Part shown: piece by piece, positions 35,005-47,175 of the stretch
Layout: the number at the start of each line of letters is the position of its first letter
Position numbering within the stretch: the first letter of the stretch is position 1
Source: Unio delphinus
Lineage: Eukaryota; Mollusca; Bivalvia; Unionida; Unionidae
Assembly: GCA_029339505.1 (NCBI GenBank)
Contig: JAQISU010000036.1
Span: 8,911,001-8,975,000 of the forward strand
Length of the DNA stretch: 64,000 bases
Direction of reading: 5' to 3'
The notes under the pieces: generated by a model
Seen by the model: the letters and a program-made list of their open reading frames with translations, nothing else
Database searches by the model: none
Told to the model about the DNA's origin: nothing
Program-made: the position numbers and the translations under genes

Positions 35005-38000
35005 ATGAGGGAGTTCTTGAGATTATCGAAAATTACGCCTAGGAAAAATGTTAAATTCAATCTCGATAGAGTCTCTGATAAACCAAAGAGTAAAATTCGT
35101 GATAGAACCATGTTGGGTAAAATTCGTGATTGTTTTAATGAATTCAAGCGTGATTTAGCATCTCACTGTTGGTCGACATTTCGAATCAATGGTGAAGTTG
35201 ATGCTACCATGAACGATAAAAGGGCAGCAGTGATAATCTCACATCTTACGCGGAAAAGGTATTTTTTTAGAGTGAAATTCATTATCCGTTCAGACACCGG
35301 AGATTGGATTATTCGGGATAAATTTGAACCCATCTTGAAAGAGTCGAGATTCCAAACCAGGAATTTTGACTGGAATTGACAAACCGTATTACGAGAGATC
35401 CTATCCTGTAACAGCAGTTGTTTATGGGATCTACCCGTTAAATGATAAACCAAGCATTGAAAAATTAAAACCCATGAAACTGTCGTCGTTGAATTGGAAA
35501 CAAATCGACTGATCTAAGACGCAAAAAAAATAAATGAATGGAAATTAACAGTTACGAAGAACGTGGCAACGATCCAGGATATAGCCGAATTAGAAACATC
35601 ATTAAGATTCCCAATATCAGTAACGACGATAACAGGAGAAGTATTATACGAACTGAAATATAAATCACAAGGAGCTCATATCAAAATTATTGATCATAAT
35701 AAACACGCATGGACATCTGCAGTAACAATATTTCCGCGGGATAGAACCATAAAATATATACCCGCAAAGTGATTTTATTCACCAGTTGAGTAAAAACGAT
35801 CCTGTGTCAGTGTGGTTACTTCACAGTTTTGAAAACTCCGAGTGCAGATTCAATCAATTTGTAAGACCCAATGGAGAATTATACCGCACTGAAGCCCTCC
35901 ATGAGGCGATGAGAAAACTAGCTAGTAGTTTCTCGAAGAGTTTCGACGACGAACAATTACTAACAAACTGTTTTACAATTCCGTAGGTTGCAGCTCAATT
36001 TTTGCGAGAAATAAAAACACATGGAAACCAACAAGAGCTGAATTTCATACAGACATCAAATCAAGTTGTGTGGAATACAACCACGGCGGATTATGGAATA
36101 CAAAATACGACCGTGAAAGTATTATTTCGGTTGATATAGTCGCGTGTTATCCGGCGAGTTTTCTCGGGTACGGAGAATGCGCTGAATACTTCAAGCGATT
36201 AGGACATCCCACACACGAGATGGCCCGTGTTGCAATTAATGGACCACTACCCGATTTTGATTTAACCGGATTCGCTCGTGTGGTATCATTTGAATTGGCT
36301 ACAGGACTTCATCCGTGCTGTTATGTTTGGATTGGTAGACATATATCTGAAAAACACTGGATGCCAATAGTGCTATTACGGTATATGATTGATTCTAAAA
36401 TGCTGTTATCGCTGATTGTCAATGAAGCGATTATATCCTATCGAGCTCAGACTTAAGTCTGGTTACCACAACCCGATAGTCTAGATAGTATAATCAGCGA
36501 ACAACGAAAACAGTTTTCCGATCATGACGAAGAAAATATCGTGAAATGGTCCAAACAGCTATTTGAAGATAGGAATAAAGACACAAAAGATCTCGGTAGA
36601 AGGATAATTGGTAAGTTCACTCAGGGTGGAAAATATGACAATATAAGATATTCTTCACAATTGATTATAGATAGCGTTGAGTACGATTTTATAATCGCGG
36701 ATATAACATCTAAGGGTATATACGTCGATCGTAAAGACGCTTTTTTGTCCGATGGAACAAAATTTGGTACAACTGTTACTTACGCAGACGGAGAAAATCT
36801 TAAGTATACACATTTGAGAGCGTCTATGCTGGCTTATGCTTCTATCAATTTATTTTCGATGATAAATAAATTTCCTGACACCGCAGTTAGAGTAGCTACT
36901 GATTCATTTTATATAGACGCGAAACACAGGGAAAAAGTGGCCGAATTCACAAATTCTGACGAGAGTTGGGGGTCATGGAGAATTAAGCGGGAAATACCGT
37001 GTCATTATTCCAAATCAGCAGATGTTACGATTGAAAACAATTACTTGAAAAATAATCAGATATCAGAACTATCTAATACACCGCAGATATCTGATCCAAT
37101 ATGTAGATATAAAACAGTTTATTTAAACGGCTGTGGCGGGTCAGGAAAGACGACTCGTGTGATTGAGTTATTTCATGGGAAATCAAATATGATTGTGTTA
37201 ACACCGACACACAAACTTGCAAGAGAAATGAAAGAGCGAGGGGTAAATGCTTGTACTTATCAAAGTTTCTTTCAATGGAAAGGTGACGAATGGACTCCTG
37301 AACGAATGGGTGAGAAATTCATACCTGAAGTCATAATTTGGGATGAAATATGCACGGTGTCATTAGATGTATTACAAAAATTTCTTGATTGGTTATTGCA
37401 CGCAAACACAAAAGTCGTCATGTGCGGCGATTACGGTCAACCACCACCAATTGTCGGTTTATCGCCACATGATTGGCTAAAGAATTTTGTAGACTATTAT
37501 GAAGAAATTAACACCGATCATAGAGCACTTGATGAACAATTAAAAGAGTTTAAAAAACTAATTAGATTACAACCTGATAGAATTCAATGTGAGATAGCAC
37601 GTGACATATTTTCGGAAACACCGTTAAATGACTTCTGGGAAACGTGGAGACCAAACGATTTGATAGTGGCGAGTAGAAAAATAGTCAGAGACACACTTCA
37701 GATGAAGTTATTTGAATTGCATAAAGAAAAAATTGCAACACTTCCAGTACCGTTGTGTTATAGGCCTTCGGATACACGAAAACAGAATAATGAAGTTGAT
37801 ATTCCAGGACAGCGTGAAAAGCAGAATTTAGTGTTAAATGATATTGTGTTGGTTGATATCAGCGTCGTCGAAGATGCATTGCGTGCTGATAAATCCCCGT
37901 GGAAGCTAGGTTACGCAGCGACGATACATTCTTCACAGGGATTGACTATATCAGATACAACTGTTTGGATGGTGGATAATCACATCGAGTGGTCAAATTT

Positions 38001-38377
38001 GGTTTATCTCGCAGTGTCCAGAGTACGAAGAATAAATCAACTTCGAAGAGTTGTTTTAGATGATAATGACACTACAATAAGTGATATTGTCAACGTTGAC
38101 AGAGTCAAGGACATAATCAGAAAAAAAACTCTATGGTTATTAACAACAAGACAAAAACAATAATAGAGAATTTGACATTGATGCTGAATTAATAATTACG
38201 CTGAAGCAACAACAGAATAATCACTGCGCGAGTTGCAATTGTATAATGAGTTGGTGTTGGTCGGATAAGGATTCTAGACAATTTACCGTAGACAGAAAAG
38301 ATAGCAGCGTAGGTCATACTAGAAATAATGTGATGCTGACTTCTCTTGAGTGCAACAGACGAAGAGGTGCTAGTTAA
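35005..38377 (+). pseudogene. Protein-primed DNA polymerase B fused to SF1 helicase and HNH-like tail
   Basis: ATG at 35005 (MREFLRLSKITPRKNVKFNL). The polymerase part spans about 35005-37080 with frameshifts near 35375 and 35965 and a TAA at 36454-36456. Motif A is VDIVACYPASFLGYGEC (36130-36180), a B-like motif is RRIIGKFTQGGK (36598-36633), and motif C is RVATDSFYID (36892-36918). The same frame then has a helicase: Walker A NGCGGSGKTT (about 37126-37155), Walker B IIWDE (37333), GDYGQPPP (37426), and motifs V (GYAATIHSSQG, 37911) and VI (VYLAVSRVRR), ending at 38163. A shifted frame continues with CASCN, QFTVDRKDSSVGHTRNN and LECNRRRG, an HNH/endonuclease VII-like zinc site, to TAA 38375-38377. 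The gene would replicate the element's linear DNA. The lesions make it inactive. Confidence 0.88.
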
Positions 38378-39326
38378 GATCACGCGGTGGTAATTGAGTA
38401 TCCTCGGGTATCACTTGTAGTTGTTCACGAGTAAATCCTCGCTGAGGAGCAGTCAAATCCAGTCTATAAATTGCTCGTCTACCCGTAGATCGTGTTATAC
38501 TAGATATTTTCTGCGCGGTGACACTCCAAATAGGATCAGTAGCTCTTTTTTTTACCACCTTCGAGCTCTCCTGGTTCGTATAAATACCTAACAGTGACAT
38601 TACCGAGTATTGGTTGTTTTGAAAAAAAAATCCTTTTGTGGTTTTCTTCGTATATACTTCTTTTTAACCGCGTTGTTAGTTTTCATGTTGATTGTTCGAG
38701 AAATCTCATTATTTAGCGCGGTAATTACGCCTGGTAATCTCTTGACACATTCACGAGATCGATTATCCTGAATGAATTCCTTCGCGTATTGATATCCAAA
38801 TAAACGCTCAGCAAGTGTACGATTAAATCGTTCAACAATTGCCTCATCGCGATGTAGTGCAGTATGTCCTCGTCTGATGGTGACATTATGATGCTTCATT
38901 GTTGATAGAACCGCACCCTGAAATTCCTTGCCAGGATCAACTTGTAATAGATTTGGCCAGCACAGAGGACCCCTTCGATAAATCCTTTCAAATGCAGAAG
39001 CCACTTCAGTTGATGATTTTGTCTTTAGCGGTTCTGCTTGTTTGTATCGACTCGCAACATCAACTACGGTTAACGCGTATTTGTAACCACCATCATGAGG
39101 CAGAAATAATATATCAGCTTGATGAACTTCATTAGGAACGGTCACATCAAAATGCGAGTAGTTAATCTGTTTAGGCGGTGGTAGATAAATTTGCCATATC
39201 GCCTGTTTGGATAACCAATTAGCTGCGGTGGTATTTTTCACCTTCGCGGCGCTAGGGAGTTTACCGATTGCTGCTTTACCCTTCCAGTATCCTCTTGGAG
39301 AATAATAAATAGATTCCAGATTGTTA
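38370..39326 (-). pseudogene. Polinton retroviral-like integrase
   Basis: The open frame from about 39326 has YYSPRGYWKG near its N-terminus. The catalytic core follows with D in HQADILFLP, D in LLQVDPGKEF and E in DEAIVERFN; the last two are 35 positions apart, as in DD35E enzymes. The frame closes at 38600 and a second frame (ATDPIWSVTAQKI, then QRGFTREQLQVIPEDTQLPP) carries the chromodomain-like C-terminus to 38370, so at least one frameshift separates them. No clear ATG is left. The gene ends convergently with the polymerase gene; their stop codons are two bases apart. In a live element it inserts the DNA and makes the 6-bp target duplication. Confidence 0.85.
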
Positions 39327-39838
39327 TTAATTACCGGAACCCATCATCAATTTACCTTTCTTTGCCGATTTTACCAACCATGAAGCCAACTTTTCTTTGA
39401 AGGATTTATCAGTGATAGAATTCAACGCATGAATTAATTTCACATCTGCGAGATGTCTGTGTTGCAAATTGCTGCTTTTATAAGCAACATCATGAGCATG
39501 ACACGCCTTATTAATAGCGTTTATTGGTTCTTCACCACGTCGAGGTTGGTTTTGATCATCGAGTCTGATATCGAGTCTGGTTCCTGGTCCACAATAACTA
39601 TACCCTGGAAGGTGTTTTTCTCCTGGATACTTCGCCCATGGTGTTCCTGGGAGTTTAGTTAGCTTGGCTGCGATATCACCTCCTCGTTTCTTTTAAAATC
39701 CTTCGCATTAAATCTAAATTTCTGTGTACTACATTGTACAAACTTACCGGAAAGAGCTGATCGGTTATTTTTAGTTGTAATCGTCGTCAAGTCATCTGTG
39801 CCAGTACGCGCCTTACACTTCACACAATATAGATCCAT
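39327..39838 (-). pseudogene. Zinc-ribbon (DUF5679-like) plus phospholipase A2 domain protein
   Basis: ATG at 39838 starts MDLYCVKCKARTGTDDLTTI, a CxxC zinc ribbon like DUF5679 with a second Cys near QCSTQ. A frameshift near 39690 follows. The other frame has LPGYSYCGPG (the Ca-binding YxGPG loop) and NKACHAHDVAY (the HDxxY catalytic site), as in parvovirus VP1-type PLA2 domains, then helices to TAA 39327-39329. In virions such domains breach endosomal membranes. Its presence is known from some adintovirus/Polinton relatives by my recall. Its end abuts the integrase frame, and a fusion or shared message is possible. Confidence 0.75.
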
Positions 39839-39855
39839 AATTTATATATAATAAC
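39839..39855. promoter_or_regulatory. 17-bp divergent promoter between PLA2 and ATPase genes
   Basis: The two opposite ATGs are separated only by AATTTATATATAATAAC. The TATATATAA core reads on both strands. Confidence 0.5.
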
Positions 39856-40618
39856 ATGAATGTAATTGATTATTTAGCTACCAGACTACGGGAACCTATT
39901 AAACATAATGCGATGTTACCGAATTCAGATAGAATGATTATAATCGGACCATCTGGAAGTGGCAAAACACAACTGCTACTTAATTTGATAACGAGATGGA
40001 TGAAATGGAAGATGTTGTATTTAGTAGCCCCGAGTGTAGACGATCAGAGATGTTACAACGTGTTAAAGGATTACAACGAAAGAGCAATAGAAACGGCCAG
40101 CAAGCTTATAACCGAGATCGAGGAAGCACATAGTACTAATAATACCGATGGAAGTATTAACAACGACGATGACTACGAAAGAGCTGTAGAGATTGTCAAC
40201 GATGCCGGTGTTATTAAGTTTATAACCGATATCGAAAAAGCACCGAGCATTGATGATATTGATGGAATTATTAACAATTTGGTCGTATACGATGATGTGA
40301 TATTAGACAATCAAAAAAATCCTGCTAGGATATTTTCCAGAGGCAGACATAAAAACACCGACGTGATATATATCACTCAACGATACACTCAAAAACCAAA
40401 AGTGATCAGAGATAACTGCAATTTATTATGTATATTCAACGGAGTTGACACACACTCTTAGAAACATTTGGTAAACTTGGTGCTGCGGTGATATGGATCA
40501 TAATCGATTTAGAAATTTCTCTAGGCACGCTCAGTCAATCCCACACGGATTTGTGACGATACATTTATAAGATCCTCGAACGCGATATCGTGTCGGACTT
40601 TATAAAATATTCAGTTAA
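39856..40618 (+). pseudogene. FtsK/HerA-type genome-packaging ATPase
   Basis: ATG at 39856. Walker A GPSGSGKT is at residues 31-38, Walker B LVVYDD at 143-148, and the sensor-like stretch FSRGRHKNTDVIYITQRY follows, which is the A32/FtsK packaging ATPase layout. The frame closes at 40461. The expected C-terminus (HNRFRNFSRHAQSIPHGFVT) is in a shifted frame with two stops up to 40618. Between the Walker motifs a 20-residue segment is duplicated (residues 85-104 and 123-142), absent from the usual compact domain. It would pump DNA into capsids. Truncated here. Confidence 0.83.
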
Positions 40619-40623
40619 CCAAT

Positions 40624-40804
40624 AGCAGCAGAGAGAGTGAATGACAACGACAATGGCGTCTTTGAGGCAGCCTCAATTTACCGCATGGACGCTTTTTTTT
40701 AACTATTTTTTTCGAGGAAGGCTCCATTTGGCAAAAGGAGACTTAAATTATTTTGCTTAAAATCCAACCCAATTAGAGACGTCTGATTCACCCTCTCTGC
40801 TGCT
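40624..40804 (-). repeat. Right terminal inverted repeat of the Polinton (181 bp)
   Basis: Reverse complement of 26443-26619 with a few differences, for example GAGAGAG for GAGAGGG at its inner end and an extra T-run. Inner and outer ends are themselves inverted copies. Confidence 0.93.
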
Positions 40805-41046
<242 letters not shown>

Positions 41047-41175
41047 CCATTGCATCCTGACGAGCGAAAGCTTCATACCAGACCCACAATTTATAAACAA
41101 ATATATGAAACCGCGAAGAAGAACGTCGTAAATATAGTCCATTTAGCCAAGCTATCACACTAGAGTTATAATACC

Positions 41176-42718
41176 ATGGAGACTTCCAGCTGCAAACAGC
41201 TCTTCCAGATAACTAACAAACTAATGTCAAGGAACAAATGTACACCACTTCCATTTACTATCTCTCCAGTAGACCTTCCGGACCTATTTGCAAATTTCTT
41301 CCGTGCAAAAGTACAAACCATTAGCGATACACTTGACAACACAATTCTAATTGACTCGTCGTCACCATACCGTTAAGATACAGTATTTCCTCGACCACTA
41401 TTAGGAGCATTTGAACCTGTCTCTATGGATTTAGTACGGAACATCGTTGTGAAGAGTGCAAAAAAATCATGTGAACTTGATCCAATTCTAATATCACAGC
41501 TGCTTCAGTGCTTAGACCCAATCTTGCCATCACTAATTGATGGTATTAATATCTCTCTCTCATCCTGGGAATTCCCATTATTTTTCAAAATTGCGATCGT
41601 AAAGCCTATGCTGAGAAAACCAACACTTGACCATAACGATTTAAAGAACTACCGCCCAGTTTCTAATCTCCCGTTCATATCAAAAGTCTTATAAAAAGAT
41701 GTTCTAACCCATCTTGTATCTCGTTTGAATCCAAACGGTCTTTATAGCAATGTAAAGTCTGCATATCGCCCTTGTCAAAGTACTGAAACTACTCTTCTGA
41801 AGTATTTAATGACATTCTCTATGCTTTGGATTGCGGTATGATTACCGACTACCACTCCTTGATTTGTCTGCAGCATTTGACACAATAGACAATGATATAT
41901 TCTTCACAGTCTTCATCATGTATTTTGCATTCACAGTACAGCCGTACAGGACACAACTTGTATCAGCAAATGAAATACAATTCAAACCATTGCACCAACA
42001 TTTAACGAACATAAGCAAGCTTCGTATCTTGAGCTGAGACGCATCTGCTCCATTTGCAAAAATCTTTTAGTCGATGCCACAAAAACACTTGTGTTTTCAT
42101 GAGTACTTTCAAGACTGGACTATTGTAACCAAATTCTGTAATGTTCGTCTCAGTCTATACTCCAGATACTTCAAAAGGTCTAGAACACAGCTTCTCGGAT
42201 CATGTTTAGAGTACCACAATCAGAGCACACCTCCCAACTGTTCTGTACACTACACTTGCTATACATTCGATCCAGAATCAAACACCAAAAGTTGTTCTCT
42301 GTGCTACGTTTCACTGATGGACTGCAGTCCAGCATACCTATCCGGCCTTACCCATGTGTATACACCAACAAGATACGTATGCCCCTCTTCTCACAATTGT
42401 TTACTCATTATTCCTACTATGACAACGAAGTCAGATGGACAACGTTATTTGCATACCAGGGCCCAGCAACGTGAAATGAATTGCCCATTAAAATTAGACA
42501 CAAAAACACATTGATCTCTTTCAAGCGTGCTCTTAAAACGCACCTTTCTCGAATACAAGAACCACCTTAATGACCAAAAAACGTTTCCTACCTTAAATAT
42601 TTTCAGCCATTGTTGTGTTTTCCAACTGTATAGTGTTTGTTTTTGTTTCTTTTATTCATATCATATTAAATGTTGTAAGGTACTTAGAGCTTGTAAAGAT
42701 TAGGCACTATACAAAGTC

Positions 42719-42783
<65 letters not shown>
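41176..42783 (+). pseudogene. L2/CR1-like LINE fragment, unit 3
   Basis: Same deleted ORF2 as in unit 1, with an extra TAA at about 41374 and seven A bases at 41460. It ends in (ATT)n at 42721-42783. RT blocks NYRPVSNLPFISKVL and LLDLSAAFDTID are present; the YADD core is absent. Confidence 0.85.
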
Positions 42784-42784
<1 letters not shown>

Positions 42785-45079
42785 GTACCATATAAATTAA
42801 TGTATGTGATAGTGTGTAGAACTTAGAATATGTGCACTGATAGCATTGCTATAGAAATTACAAAGATGGCCTTCGGATATCTCGGTTATTCAATCGTAAA
42901 TGACCCTATGGCATTAGTGATCTGAATCAATCTTTATTTATATCCTGTTGATTGTCACTATGCCATGGGAACAATATATAACATGGTCTCTGACCAATCA
43001 TCCCCATCCATTACATAAGGGGATCTCCATTGTACCATAAATGTCCCATATTAACATGAGGATTCCATTTTATCATGAGAATCCCATTTTATCACGAGGA
43101 TGCCATATTATCATCAACATCCCATTTTATCATAAGTATCCCATTTTAACATGAGACTTCCATTTGATCATGAGGATCCCATTTTAACATGAGAATCCCA
43201 TTTTATTAATGAGGATCATAAAGATTCCACTTCATCATCAGTATCCCATTGTATCAAGAGGATCTAAGTTTATCAAGAGGATCCCAGTTTATCATAAAGA
43301 TCCCATATGATCAAGAGGATCCATTTTGTCATGAGTATCCCATTTCTGGACTGTTGTCTGGATGGTACGTCAGAATAAATGTATTATATCAATCATTCCC
43401 TTTTCACCATATTGGAGTAGGTCATTCCGGATTGTTTGCTTAGACCTTTGCCTCAGCTATCCGGTATTCGTCGTAGCCCTAGTAATAGCAAACGAAAAGA
43501 TAACTTTATAGATATCTCTAGGAATGTTTCATTGTCGAAGCAGATTCTGTGTATCCTCAGTAGCTGTCTTTATTGGATGAACCTGCCGTGCTTTGAGCGA
43601 CAACTGGTTGTGGGGAGATACTGGTGTTAGTTGGCATGTTTTGAGTAGATGTCTATATGTAGTTTCTTCTACTAGTATGTTTGTTGTGTTCAGGAAAACG
43701 TAGTTTAAGTTGGTGACTTCCTCCGTGATTTTTATTGAAGGGTAGACTTTTCAGGCTTTGATATGACATCATCCAGGGTTTACATTTCATGTCAGTGTCA
43801 TCGTCTGTGCATACTAACTGGTATAGTGTAAGTTCTTTTAATATATATAACTGCGTATATAACTATTCAAAGAAAAATTCACTTACCTGAATCAGATGGC
43901 AAGACGTCAGAGCCTCTATGGTTATCTAAAATAATATATGTATTGCAAATTTCATTCATATCAATAACATAACTATTGTACTCCACTTTTATCAAACAGC
44001 ACGACAATCACAGGAAGGAACGCGAGCTTCATCGATTTATAAGGTTTCATTTGATAAATAATGCTTCTAACAAAAACGAAACAATTAAGCTAATACCACC
44101 AAACCGAAGCTTCTAATTGCTTCACTAATTAAAAAGATGGCCTTCGGATAGCTCAGTTATTCAATCTTAAATGTCCCTATCACATTAGTGTCTTAAACAA
44201 TATGTATTAATATCCTGCTGATTGTCACTATGCTCTGGGAACAATAATTAAAATAGAATATGACCAATCAACCCCATCGGGTACATAAGGGGATCTCCAT
44301 TGTACCATAAATATCCTATTGTACCATGAGTATCCGATTTCATCATGAGGATCCTATTTTATCATGAGGATGCCTTTTTAACATGAGAATCCCATTTCAC
44401 CATGAGGATCTTATTTTAACATGATAATCCCATTTTATCATGAGGATCCAATTTTAACATGAGAATCTCATTTTATCATGAGGATCCCACGTTATCATCA
44501 GGATCCCGTTTTATCATATGTATCCCATTTTATCAAGAGGATCCAAGTATATAAAGAGGATTCATTTTATCATCAGTATCCCATGTTGTCGGCAGAATCG
44601 CATTGTCTCGATGGTACGTCAGAATAAATGTTTTATATAAATATTTCCCTTTTCTCCATATTGGAGTAGATAATTCCGGTTTGTTTGTTTAGACCTTTGC
44701 TTCTGCTATTAGTTTTTCAACGTAACCCATTGTAATAAAAACTGAAAAGATATCTTTATAGATCTTTCTAGGAATGTTTCGTCGTCGGAGCAGATTCTGC
44801 GTATCCTCAGAAGCTTTCTATATTGGATGATCCTGCAGTGTTTTGAACAACAACTGGTTGTGGGGAGATACTGGTTTTAGTTGGCAGGTTTTGAGTAATT
44901 TCCATGTGTAGTTTGTTTTCTACCAGTATGTTTTTTGTATTCAATAAAAAATGATATATGCTAGGGACTTCAGCCGTGAAATGTATTGAAGGGTAGAAGT
45001 TATTAGGCTTTGAGAGGACATCATCCAGGGTTTACATTCCATTTCAGTGTCATAGATATCTATATATATATATATATAT

Positions 45080-45160
<81 letters not shown>

Positions 45161-45175
45161 GAAAAGATAACTTAC

Positions 45176-45341
45176 CTGAATCAAATCTCAAGACATCAGA
45201 GTCTCTCTGGTTATCTAACATAATAAATGTATTGCAAATATCATTCATATAAATAGCATAACTACTTACTCCTCTTTTATCAAACAGCACGACAATCGCT
45301 GGAATGAGCGTGATCCATTTCGATTTATAAGATTCCATTTG
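45176..45341 (-). other. Exon-like sequence A, unit 3
   Basis: 166 nt, acceptor TTTAG and donor GTAAGT intact, open frame ([18 protein letters not shown]). It carries ATG where the copy at 21815-21980 has ATT. Confidence 0.65.
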
Positions 45342-45374
45342 CTAAACTAATGCTTCTTACAAAAATGAATGAAT

Positions 45375-45439
<65 letters not shown>

Positions 45440-45566
45440 ATTGCATCCTGACGAGCGAAAGCTTCATACCAGACCCACAATTTATAAACAAATATATGAA
45501 ACAGCGAAGAAGAACGTCGTAAATATAGTCCATTTAGCCAAGTTATCACACTAGAGTTATAATACC

Positions 45567-47106
45567 ATGGAGACTTCCAGCTGCAAACAGCTCTTCCAGA
45601 TAACTAACAAACTAATGTCAAGGAACAAATGTACACCACTTCCATTTACTATCTCTCCAGTAGACCTTCGGACCTATTTGCAAATTTCTTCCGTGCAAAA
45701 GTACAAACCATTAGCGATACACTTGACAACACAATTCTAATTGACTCGTCGTCACCATACCGTTACGATACAGTATTTCCTCGACCACTATTAGGAGCAT
45801 TTGAACCTGTCTCTATGGATTTAGTACGTAACATCGTTGTGAAGAGTGCAAAAAATCATGTGAACTTGATCCAATTCTAATATCACAGCTGCTTCAGTGC
45901 TTAGACCCAATCTTGCCATCACTAATTGATGGTATCAATATCTCTCTCTCATCCTGGGAATTCCCATTATTTTTCAAAATTGCGATCGTAAAGCCTATGC
46001 TGAGAAAACCAACACTTGACCATAACGATTTAAAGAACTACCACCCAGTTTCTAATATCCCGTTCATATCAAAAGTCTTATAAAAAGATGTTCTAACCCA
46101 TCTTGTATCTCGTTTGAATCCAAACGGTCTTTATAGCAATGTAAATTTTGCATATCGCCCTTGTCAAAGTACTGAAACTACTCTTCTGAAGTATTTAATG
46201 ACATTCTCTATGCTTTGGATTGCGGTATGATTACCGACTACCACTCCTTGATTTGTCTGCAGCATTTGACACAATAGACAATGTTATATTCTTCACAGTC
46301 TTCATCATGTATTTTGCATTCACAGTACAGCCGTACAGGACACAACTTGTATCAGCAAATGAAATACAATTCAAACCATTGCATCAAGATTTCACGAACA
46401 TAAGCAAGCTTCGTATCTTGAGCTGAGACGCATCTGCTCCATTTGCAAAAATCTTTTAGTCGATGCCACAAAAACACTTGTGTTTTCATGAGTACTTTCA
46501 AGACTGTACTATTGTAACCAAATTCTGTAATGTTCGTCTCAGTCTTTAATCCAGATACTTCAAAAGGTTCAGAACACATCTTCCCGGATCATGTTCAGAG
46601 TACCACAATCAGAGCACACCTCCCAACTGTTCTGTACACTACACTTGCTATACATTCGATCCAGAATCAAACACAAAGTTGTTCTCTGTGCTACGTTTCA
46701 CTGATGGACTGCAGTCCAGCATACCTATCCGGCCTTACCCATGTGTATACACCAACAAGATACGTATGCCCCTCTTCTCACAATCGTTTACTCATTATTC
46801 CTACTATGACAACGAAGTCAGATGGACAACGTTATTTGCATACCAGGGCCCAGCAACGTGAAATGATGTGCCCATTGAAATTAGACACAAAAACACATTG
46901 ATCTCTTTCAAGCGTGCTCTTTAAACGCACCTTTCTCGAATACAAGAACAACCTTAATGACCAAATAAATGTTTCCAACCTTAAATATTTTCAGCCATTG
47001 TTGTGTTTTCCAATTTTATGATGTTTGTTTTTGTTTCTTGTATTCATATCATATTAAATGTTGTAAGGTACTTAGAGCTTGTAAAGATTAGGCACTATGC
47101 AAATTC

Positions 47107-47175
<69 letters not shown>
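45567..47175 (+). pseudogene. L2/CR1-like LINE fragment, unit 4
   Basis: As other units. One base is lost in the CTTCCGG run near 45667, and the A-run near 45850 has six As, shifting the frame. (ATT)n tail at 47109-47175. Confidence 0.85.

Larger units (their letters stand above)
26443..40804. mobile_element. Maverick/Polinton (adintovirus-like) element, 14,362 bp, inactivated
   Basis: Bounded by inverted repeats starting AGCAGCAG and ending CTGCTGCT (AG...CT ends). It encodes the diagnostic set: protein-primed type B DNA polymerase, retroviral-like integrase, FtsK/HerA-type packaging ATPase, adenain-like protease and hexon-like capsid protein, plus penton-type, core, PLA2, HNH and zinc-ribbon proteins. 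Flanks are AAATGT left and AATGAA right, giving at best an imperfect 5-6-bp duplication; Polintons normally make 6 bp. It sits inside a LINE fragment of the macrosatellite. Nearly all genes carry stops or frameshifts. Such elements move as transposons and probably also form virions. Confidence 0.95.

Noticed and set aside
43436..43630. 64-codon plus-strand frame conserved in units 3-7 (ISRNVSLSKQILCILSS...)
   Set aside because: Conserved only because the units are near-identical; the matching place in the other half-unit is broken and no family is recognised.
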